This document shows, piece by piece, positions 1 through 4,979 of a stretch of 7,798 nt of DNA. The position numbers and the translations under genes are program-made. Origin of the DNA: an uncultured Dictyoglomus sp. (GTDB lineage Bacteria; Dictyoglomota; Dictyoglomia; Dictyoglomales; Dictyoglomaceae); assembly GCA_938039765.1 (NCBI GenBank), contig CALHTV010000088.1, forward strand, positions 1-7,798, written 5' to 3'. Positions within the stretch are counted from its first letter, which is position 1. Each line of letters begins with the position of its first letter. The notes below the pieces were generated by a model, which was not told the origin of the DNA, searched no databases, and was given only the letters and a program-made list of their open reading frames with translations.

Positions 1-2
1 GT

Positions 3-1784
3 TTAGTAATAAAAAACGGAGAATTAATACATCTTCCTATTAAAAGAGGGGTTTTTGCTCTGACCTTTGATAATCAACCCATAATTGATATATTTAATAT
101 CGTTGTAAAAATAAATATTGATGGCACTATTATTCCTGTAAATGCAATAAATTCTCCGAGAGGAGTAGACAATGTGGTAATTTTCACAAAGTATTATGGT
201 AAAGAAACTCAAATTAGAGAGAATGCTTCTGCTGGAATTGATATAGAAATTATTTTAGAAAATAAAATCCCTTCCATGGGAAAAACCTATGGTACTGTAT
301 CAAATATTTATTACGGAGTAAGAAAAACTCCTATTAAAGAAAATTCTTGCATAATATCCCTTGGAGGTACAGCCTTAAGATATTTGCCTTACTTCTCCCT
401 TGGAAAAAGAATTGAGATTGTAGTAGAATGTTCTCCTCCTATTCTATTAAAAGAGGCAGTAAGTGGTGGGCCTATTTTATTAAGAAAAGGAGAAATTGTA
501 CTAGGGAAAACAGAAGAATTACCTCTTGACAGTAACATTATAAACTCAAGACATCCTCGAACCATTGTTGGAATAAAAAATAATACTATTTACTTTTTAG
601 TTATAGAAGGAAGAAAGGATAATTCTCAAGGAGTCACTCTCCTTGAAGCCTGCAACCTACTTAAAGAATTGGGAGTGGAAGAGGCTATAAATTTAGATGG
701 GGGTGGGTCAAGCCAAAAACTAATATGGGGTAAGCTAGTAAACCAAGATTTAGAAAGGCAAGTTCCAGTAGGAATAGGTATCTTAAATACCTACCCTTAC
801 ACTGAACCAAAGTATCTATCTTTTAAAGAAAAAGATGAAATTTATCTAAGGAAAGGTGAAAAAAAGAAAGTAGAGTTAATTTTGCAAGATGAAAATTTTC
901 ATACTTATACCTTCAGTACTCAGGATTTAACCTGGACTTCTTCAAATTCGAATATATACTTAGATACAAATCTTATGATTTTAGAAGGGAAAGATATAGG
1001 AGAAAGTACTCTTACCATAGCTTGGTATGATATATCAGCAAGTAAAAAGATTTATATCTGGGATTATATATCCCTAGAGATTATCTTAGAAAAAGAACAA
1101 ATATTCCTGGGAGATGTTATCTCCCCTAAAATTTTCGCTATAGACAATTTTCAAAGAAAAACTCATCTTTCTATAGATAATTTAAAATTTGATCCAACCT
1201 TTCTTAAAAAGGAAGGAACAAAACTTATAGCCATATCCCCAGGTAAAACCAGCTTAGAATATCAATTTAATGGTCTCTATTATTCTATGCCCCTTGAGAT
1301 CTTAGAAGACATATATGAGGATTTTGAAAAAGATAGGAATTGGAATATAAGAGGAAGAAATTATAATCTAGAAAATACTTTTTACACTTTAACAAACCAA
1401 GCATATTCAGGCGCTAATTCTCTTTTATTAACCTACAGCTCTAATGAAAATAATACCTTTATATACTTAGATTTGGACTTAGATGTTCCCTTAAAGGCAA
1501 GTGGGTTTTCTTTAGCTTTGAAAGGAGAAGGTAAGGGATGGATCAGAGCCCTCTTTTATGACAGCGATAATTCTCCATGGGTGATCGATATAACAACTAC
1601 TTCAAGCTTTAATTTCTCAAACTGGAGTACTTTAACAAAGGATTTAAAAGAAGTAAGACCTTTAACTAATTTAACTAAAACTGCTCCTAACTATCCTTTA
1701 AAATTAAAGAGTATCTATATAGTAGGACTAGATCCTCATGGAATAAGAGGAACATTACTTATTGACTCTATAAGGTTTTATTAA
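3..1784 (+). CDS. Phosphodiester glycosidase (NAGPA-type, PF09992-like) with Ig-like and carbohydrate-binding-like C-terminus; 5' partial
   Basis: The frame is open from the left edge to TAA at 1782-1784 (593 residues seen), so the start lies outside the window. The GTG at 174 is only an internal codon: the 57 residues before it (NGELIHLPIKRGVFALTF...) look like the usual mid-part of this domain. Domain landmarks, counting the first full codon as residue 1, are GGP at about 155-157, HPRTIVGI at about 184-191 and LDGGGSS at 231-237 (nt 693-713). These are the conserved strands of the GlcNAc-1-phosphodiester alpha-N-acetylglucosaminidase domain, which ends near residue 263. Two beta-rich Ig-like stretches follow (nt about 813-1064 and 1065-1310). 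A C-terminal segment (about 1311-1781) opens with EDFE, contains YSGANSLLLTY and GKGWIRALFYD, and ends LLIDSIRFY, a jelly-roll carbohydrate-binding pattern. By family it should act outside the cytoplasm on sugar-1-phosphodiesters; the true substrate is unknown. The last 30 bp overlap pgsA on the other strand. Confidence 0.88.
   Translation, partial: LVIKNGELIHLPIKRGVFALTFDNQPIIDIFNIVVKINIDGTIIPVNAINSPRGVDNVVIFTKYYGKETQIRENASAGIDIEIILENKIPSMGKTYGTVSNIYYGVRKTPIKENSCIISLGGTALRYLPYFSLGKRIEIVVECSPPILLKEAVSGGPILLRKGEIVLGKTEELPLDSNIINSRHPRTIVGIKNNTIYFLVIEGRKDNSQGVTLLEACNLLKELGVEEAINLDGGGSSQKLIWGKLVNQDLERQVPVGIGILNTYPYTEPKYLSFKEKDEIYLRKGEKKKVELILQDENFHTYTFSTQDLTWTSSNSNIYLDTNLMILEGKDIGESTLTIAWYDISASKKIYIWDYISLEIILEKEQIFLGDVISPKIFAIDNFQRKTHLSIDNLKFDPTFLKKEGTKLIAISPGKTSLEYQFNGLYYSMPLEILEDIYEDFEKDRNWNIRGRNYNLENTFYTLTNQAYSGANSLLLTYSSNENNTFIYLDLDLDVPLKASGFSLALKGEGKGWIRALFYDSDNSPWVIDITTTSSFNFSNWSTLTKDLKEVRPLTNLTKTAPNYPLKLKSIYIVGLDPHGIRGTLLIDSIRFY
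1755..1784. other. Convergent 3' overlap of the glycosidase and pgsA genes, codon-aligned
   Basis: The two genes share 30 bp tail to tail. The codon registers coincide: the plus strand reads LLIDSIRFY-stop and the minus strand reads LIKPYRVNK-stop from the same triplets. Each TAA stop is the complement of a TTA leucine codon in the other gene. I see no GC-rich hairpin with a T-run on either side, so transcripts from the two sides probably run into each other. Confidence 0.85.
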
Positions 1785-2279
1785 AATATTTAAATAATAT
1801 AAAAGATAATCTATTCCAGCAATTAAGGATAATGTTACCCCACACATAAAAATTGTAGTGTTGAAAGTAATATTTAAAAGAGCCATAAGTATGGAGACAG
1901 ATATCATTACCATAGCTAATTTCCCATAAATTCTAGAGGATATAATTTTTATTTTCTTAATCAAAAAATATAATCCACATAACAACATCAAAAATTCTTT
2001 TAAAAATAATATTAAAACTCCCCATCTTGGAAATATATTTTTATAACCTAAATAAAACAAGCTTACTATTACAATAAGTTTATCAGCCACAGGATCAATT
2101 ACACCACCTAGACTGGATCTTTGGTTTAGTTTTCTGGCTAGATAACCATCTAATATATCACTTACAGCAGCAATTCCATAAAGAACTGCTGCTGTAAATA
2201 AATCTTCTTTTACTAAAAAAAAGGTATAGAAGGGTATTATTATAAATCTTAATATGGTGACAAGATTAGGAATAGTCAT
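1755..2279 (-). CDS. pgsA: CDP-diacylglycerol--glycerol-3-phosphate 3-phosphatidyltransferase
   Basis: It transfers the phosphatidyl group from CDP-diacylglycerol to glycerol-3-phosphate to give phosphatidylglycerophosphate, the committed step to phosphatidylglycerol and cardiolipin, in the cytoplasmic membrane. The 174-residue protein carries the full CDP-alcohol phosphotransferase signature D-G-x2-A-R-x8-G-x3-D-x3-D: D41, D44, G45, A48, R49, G58, D62 and D66. The N-terminus MTIPNLVTILRF is typical of PgsA, and about five or six hydrophobic segments follow. Length is slightly short but within the family range. The ATG has a strong SD (AAGGAGG at 2287-2293, 7-nt spacing) that shares two bases with the stop of the upstream kinase gene, so it is the last gene of the lipoprotein-kinase-pgsA operon. 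Phosphatidylserine synthase and CLS-type relatives share the motif; N-terminus, size and topology favour PgsA. Confidence 0.9.
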   Translation of the reverse strand: MTIPNLVTILRFIIIPFYTFFLVKEDLFTAAVLYGIAAVSDILDGYLARKLNQRSSLGGVIDPVADKLIVIVSLFYLGYKNIFPRWGVLILFLKEFLMLLCGLYFLIKKIKIISSRIYGKLAMVMISVSILMALLNITFNTTIFMCGVTLSLIAGIDYLLYYLNILIKPYRVNK

Positions 2280-2286
2280 AAACCTT

Positions 2287-2294
2287 CCTCCTTA
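2287..2294 (-). promoter_or_regulatory. pgsA ribosome site fused to the upstream stop codon
   Basis: On the minus strand the sequence is TAAGGAGG: the kinase stop TAA (2294-2292) supplies the first two A bases of the AAGGAGG Shine-Dalgarno (2293-2287), which sits 7 nt before the pgsA ATG. A ribosome terminating on the kinase gene therefore sits on the pgsA loading site, which suggests translational coupling. Confidence 0.8.
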
Positions 2295-3254
2295 TTTGTA
2301 AAGTACCAAAAGAGCAGCACCTATCCCACCTGCGTCTTCTCCAAGTTCTGCCCATGCAAAAGATATTTTATCCCTTAAATTTGGTAAAATTGTTCTATAA
2401 AATTTCTCTCTCATAGGCTTTCCTATATAATCTCTTACGTTAGCTACACCCCCACCAATTACTATTTTCTCAGGATCAATAATATGGACATAGTTAGCTA
2501 GTGCTATACCTAAATAATAACCTGCCCTATCAAATATACTAATCGCTAATTTATCTCCTTGCTCTGCTGCTTGATATATTGTTCTTACTGTAACTTTTTC
2601 TAAATCTCCCTCACAAAATTTCCATATTAAACTATCAGGATTATCGAGTAATATACTTTTTGCATATTTTTCTATACCGCTTCCAGAGGCTATAGCTTCA
2701 ATGCATCCCTTATTTCCGCATCCACAAAGGGGACCGTCAGGAAGTACTGTTATATGGCCAAATTCCCCTGCCATACCATGAGCCCCTATCCACAACTTAC
2801 CATCTAATACAATACCAGAACCTATTCCCGTTCCTATAGCCACAGAAATCATAGTTTTTGTTCCTCTTCCTGCCCCTACAAGCCACTCTGCCCAAGCCAC
2901 CAGATTCACATCATTCTCTAAGAAAGTAGGAATATTGAAAAATTCTTCTAACTCTTTTCCCAGGAGAACCTCCTTCTTCCAATCATCTCCCAAATTAGGA
3001 GCATACAAAGTAGATTTCTTCTCTCTATCAATTAATCCTGGAAATCCAATCCCAATTCCTTCTATTTCTTTTAAAGGAACCCCCTTTTCTTTCAAAACAT
3101 TATCTATCATTGTCTTAATTTTGTTGATAACATAATCCTTTCCCTTCTCTGCTTCAGTAAGTTGCTTATCCCTCCCTAAAACTTTACCTTTTTCATCAAC
3201 TAAAAGCACATTTATTTTAGTTCCTCCTAAGTCAACACCAACAGCTTTACGCAT
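2292..3254 (-). CDS. ROK-family sugar kinase, probably glucokinase
   Basis: Cytoplasmic ATP-dependent phosphorylation of a hexose, most likely glucose, at C6. The 320 residues show the ROK layout: the phosphate-binding loop DLGGTK (8-13), the catalytic LENDVN (112-117, Asp115 as general base), GTGIGSG (141-147), the sugar-binding EFGH (164-167) and the zinc site (His167 with Cys177, Cys179, Cys184 in CGCGNKGC, then Glu186). IVIGGGVA near the C-terminus is the second ATP-side motif. There is no N-terminal helix-turn-helix, so it is a kinase and not a NagC/XylR-type repressor. Glucose is inferred from size and motifs; fructose, N-acetylmannosamine and other ROK substrates cannot be excluded. 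The ATG has AGGAGG at 3260-3265 with 5-nt spacing and follows the lipoprotein stop by 11 bp. It is the middle gene of a three-gene operon. Confidence 0.92.
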   Translation of the reverse strand: MRKAVGVDLGGTKINVLLVDEKGKVLGRDKQLTEAEKGKDYVINKIKTMIDNVLKEKGVPLKEIEGIGIGFPGLIDREKKSTLYAPNLGDDWKKEVLLGKELEEFFNIPTFLENDVNLVAWAEWLVGAGRGTKTMISVAIGTGIGSGIVLDGKLWIGAHGMAGEFGHITVLPDGPLCGCGNKGCIEAIASGSGIEKYAKSILLDNPDSLIWKFCEGDLEKVTVRTIYQAAEQGDKLAISIFDRAGYYLGIALANYVHIIDPEKIVIGGGVANVRDYIGKPMREKFYRTILPNLRDKISFAWAELGEDAGGIGAALLVLYK

Positions 3255-3258
3255 AATT

Positions 3259-3268
3259 ACCTCCTTTA
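3259..3268 (-). promoter_or_regulatory. Kinase-gene ribosome site abutting the lipoprotein stop codon
   Basis: The minus strand reads TAAAGGAGGT followed by AATT and ATG: the lipoprotein stop TAA (3268-3266) runs straight into the AGGAGG (3265-3260). This repeats the arrangement at the kinase-pgsA junction and argues for coupled translation of the operon. Confidence 0.8.
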
Positions 3269-3853
3269 TCTTGTTAATATAAATTCAAAATCATATTTTT
3301 GAAGGGAAAGTTCCCATAATACCTCAGGAATAATTAACCGTGCAGGGAATTTACATTTAGGAATATAAAAGATTAAAATACCGCTAACTCTAGCACCTGG
3401 AAATACTTTTCCATCTCTAAATTTCATTAACTCGTAAGCCTTGAGAAGTTCTAAAATTTCTTTCTCGCTTTGAGTATTGGATCTGAAAGATATAGAAAAA
3501 CTTGGTGGTTCATTAGTCTTAAAAGAAAATTCAAAAGAGAGACTAGGCTCAATCTTAGGTTGATAGTAAAACTCTCTTACCGGGAAATACTGTCTACCTG
3601 TAGCATCTATAATAAAGGATTTACTCAAAGGGTAAATCATTATTTCACTATTCGAGTTATTAACTACCTCTAAGTTTAAAACCATGATGTCTTGAGCTAA
3701 ATTGTACCACTTTACATCTTTTATTATTTCTACCTTAATTATGACGTTTTCTATTACTCGGCTTTGAGGTGACACCTCTAAAGGTCTTATACATCCAGCT
3801 AAAGGTATCAATATCAAAATAAAAATAACAAATAAAAAACCTACTTTTTTCAT
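3266..3853 (-). CDS. Predicted lipoprotein with an Ig-like (DUF4352-like) domain, function unknown
   Basis: 195 residues. The N-terminus has Lys2-Lys3, a hydrophobic core (4-18) and a lipobox LAGC with Cys21, so a type II signal peptide with lipid attachment to Cys21 is predicted. The residue after Cys is Ile, so no Asp+2 retention signal is seen. The mature part is beta-rich: VIIKVEIIKDVKW, then LNLEVVNNSNSEIMIYPLS, then FRDGKVFPGARVSGILIFYIP. The order 'strand, N-N-S, strand, P-G-x-x-V-x-G-x-L-x-F-x-I-P' resembles DUF4352-type extracellular Ig-like domains; this is resemblance by eye, not a family assignment. The ATG is preceded by AGAGGAG with about 9-nt spacing. It is the first gene of an operon with a ROK kinase and pgsA, just downstream of a predicted promoter. 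I do not recognise a specific function. Confidence 0.8.
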   Translation of the reverse strand: MKKVGFLFVIFILILIPLAGCIRPLEVSPQSRVIENVIIKVEIIKDVKWYNLAQDIMVLNLEVVNNSNSEIMIYPLSKSFIIDATGRQYFPVREFYYQPKIEPSLSFEFSFKTNEPPSFSISFRSNTQSEKEILELLKAYELMKFRDGKVFPGARVSGILIFYIPKCKFPARLIIPEVLWELSLQKYDFEFILTR

Positions 3854-3894
3854 ATACTCTCACTCCTCTAAAGACAATAGTTTCACACTAATAC

Positions 3895-3924
3895 ATTTTA
3901 ACTCAAAATAAGAGTTCTTGACAA
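3895..3924 (-). promoter_or_regulatory. Predicted sigma-70-type promoter for the lipoprotein-kinase-pgsA operon
   Basis: On the minus strand there is a -35 TTGTCA (3924-3919), an 18-bp spacer and a -10 TAAAAT (3900-3895, 5 of 6 matches). Transcription would begin near 3888, leaving a leader of about 35 nt before the lipoprotein ATG. AT-rich DNA yields such matches by chance, so confidence is moderate. Confidence 0.5.
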
Positions 3925-3946
3925 CAAATTAACAAAAGATTAAAAA
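3918..3946 (+). promoter_or_regulatory. Predicted sigma-70-type promoter for the zinc-ribbon gene
   Basis: Perfect -35 TTGACA at 3918-3923, a 17-bp spacer, and a weaker -10 TAAAAA at 3941-3946. The start would be near 3953, about 30 nt before the ATG at 3982. The -35 overlaps the -35 of the opposite promoter by five bases, so the two face away from each other back to back. Confidence 0.6.
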
Positions 3947-3966
3947 TTATGAAGGAAAAATCAATG

Positions 3967-3976
3967 AAGGAGGTGA
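3967..3976 (+). promoter_or_regulatory. Shine-Dalgarno that fixes the zinc-ribbon start at 3982
   Basis: AAGGAGGTGA is a near-complete complement of the 16S rRNA tail and lies 8 nt before the ATG at 3982. The in-frame ATG at 3949 has no such site and falls at or before the predicted transcription start, so it is not the start. Confidence 0.85.
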
Positions 3977-3981
3977 AAGAC

Positions 3982-4206
3982 ATGCCTATTTATGAGTTTG
4001 AATGTGAAAAGTGTCATGAAAGATATGAAATTATGGTGAAATTAGGAGAGGATCTTCCTAAAATTTGTGTAAAATGTGGTGGAAATTTAAAAAAGATTTT
4101 TTCTCCTGTAGGAATAGTCTTTAAGGGTTCTGGTTTCTATACTACGGATTATAAAAAGAAAAATACAGAATCTGAAAATTCAAAAGAATCAAAAGGGGAG
4201 AGTTAA
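3982..4206 (+). CDS. FmdB-family small zinc-ribbon protein (Zn_ribbon_8-like)
   Basis: 74 residues starting MPIYEFECEKC, which is the hallmark start of this family. Two CxxC knuckles (CEKC at 8-11 and CVKC near 30-33) should bind one zinc ion. They are followed by the family block FSPVGIVFKGSGFYTTDY and a charged, probably disordered Lys/Glu/Ser tail. The biochemical role of the family is not established; the name comes from a proposed regulator of formamidase genes in Methylophilus. The start at 3982 is chosen over the in-frame ATG at 3949 because of the strong SD at 3967-3976 and because the longer form adds 11 residues foreign to the family. It stands alone on the plus strand, divergent from the lipoprotein operon and convergent with the methyltransferase gene, with its own promoter and terminator. 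Confidence 0.9.
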   Translation: MPIYEFECEKCHERYEIMVKLGEDLPKICVKCGGNLKKIFSPVGIVFKGSGFYTTDYKKKNTESENSKESKGES

Positions 4207-4226
4207 ATCTTTCTCCCCTATTTTTT
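4194..4226 (+). terminator. Rho-independent terminator after the zinc-ribbon gene, possibly bidirectional
   Basis: An 8-bp stem AGGGGAGA (4194-4201) pairs with TCTCCCCT (4212-4219) around a 10-nt loop, followed by TTTTTT at 4221-4226. The zinc-ribbon stop TAA (4204-4206) is in the loop. The methyltransferase stop (TAG, 4220-4218 on the minus strand) lies at the base of the other arm. Read on the minus strand the same stem is followed by TTTT then GATTCTTTT, a weaker T-run, so it may also end the methyltransferase operon. Confidence 0.82.
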
Positions 4227-4979
4227 AATTCCTACAACAATTAATCTTCTTGAACCCACATGAAATTTGTGTCCTTCATAATCTCCCATAAATCTTTCTA
4301 TATAGAATCCTTGTTCTTCTAGCAAATGAGCTAATTCACTTGCAGTGTAAAGATATATTTTTCTTACAAATTCTTTTTTTACATTATTCTTCAAATCATA
4401 AACAGTACGAGTAGAAATATAGAAACCTGTTTCTGGTTCAAATTGGTGTTCTGTTAACAATATATACTCATCTCCTAAAACGTCCCAAGAATATGGAATA
4501 AAGTGTCTTAATAAAGCATCTCTGTTTTCAATATCTATTAAAAGTTTTCCTCCCTTTTTTAGAACATGATATGTTTTTTCTATTGTTATCTTATCTTCTT
4601 TATAAGAGGATAACCCTAAACTTGTGTAGAGAGAAAAAATTATATCAAATTTATAATCTAGTCGATCTATCTCAGTATAATCCATAATATAAAAATCTAC
4701 ATTAAAGACTTTTTCTTTTTTGGCTTCCTCTTTAGCTATTTCTATTAGATCTTTTGATCTATCTATTCCTATTGCTCTATAACCTCTCTTACCTAGTTCA
4801 AGAGTATGCCTTCCAAAACCACATCCAAGATCTAGGATTAAATATCCTCGCTTAATAGCCAAAACAGATTCTAGAAAATCAATTTCTTTTTTTGTTCGTT
4901 CAGGAGTCAAATGGCGAGCTAAATATATATAGTAGTCTCTTCCAAAATATCTATCTCTCCAGTCCTTACTTTCTTCCAT
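4218..4979 (-). CDS. Class I SAM-dependent methyltransferase, substrate unknown
   Basis: 253 residues with a Rossmann methyltransferase core: motif [10 protein letters not shown] (49-57) binds SAM, the acidic end of strand 2 is GID (71-73), DYTEI (100-104) and [12 protein letters not shown] (111-122) match motifs III/IV, and [11 protein letters not shown] matches the post-motif region. The N-terminal 40 residues ([14 protein letters not shown]...) form a helical cap. The C-terminal half has beta-strands around an [14 protein letters not shown] stretch typical of small-molecule methyltransferases. It lies directly downstream of mnmG and overlaps it by 14 bp. The ATG has only a weak GAGA upstream, so translation is probably coupled to mnmG. 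It is not RsmG/GidB: the RsmG motif with GSGAGFPG is absent. Substrate cannot be told from sequence. Confidence 0.87.
   Translation of the reverse strand: MEESKDWRDRYFGRDYYIYLARHLTPERTKKEIDFLESVLAIKRGYLILDLGCGFGRHTLELGKRGYRAIGIDRSKDLIEIAKEEAKKEKVFNVDFYIMDYTEIDRLDYKFDIIFSLYTSLGLSSYKEDKITIEKTYHVLKKGGKLLIDIENRDALLRHFIPYSWDVLGDEYILLTEHQFEPETGFYISTRTVYDLKNNVKKEFVRKIYLYTASELAHLLEEQGFYIERFMGDYEGHKFHVGSRRLIVVGIKK

Noticed and set aside
24..212. 62-residue minus-strand frame at the left edge
   Set aside because: It is opposite the continuous glycosidase frame, and its Tyr/Ile/Asn-rich composition is typical of reversed AT-rich coding DNA.
1724..1736. Inverted repeat AGGA-N5-TCCT downstream of pgsA as a terminator
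   Set aside because: The stem is only 4 bp with no following T-run, and it lies inside the glycosidase coding region.
1787..1796. Palindrome TATTTAAATA just after the glycosidase stop
   Set aside because: It is pure A/T, expected by chance in this composition, with no T-run after it and inside pgsA coding.
2292..3254. ROK protein as a transcriptional repressor
   Set aside because: There is no N-terminal helix-turn-helix region; the protein begins directly with the ATP-binding loop and keeps the catalytic Asp and zinc cysteines.
2935..3673. Plus-strand short frames at 2935-3135 and 3470-3673
   Set aside because: They are antisense to the ROK kinase and lipoprotein genes, with no SD or family resemblance.
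4218..4979. Methyltransferase as RsmG (GidB)
   Set aside because: Position next to mnmG suggests it, but motif I is LDLGCGFGR instead of the RsmG GSGAGFPG type, and the C-terminal half does not fit.
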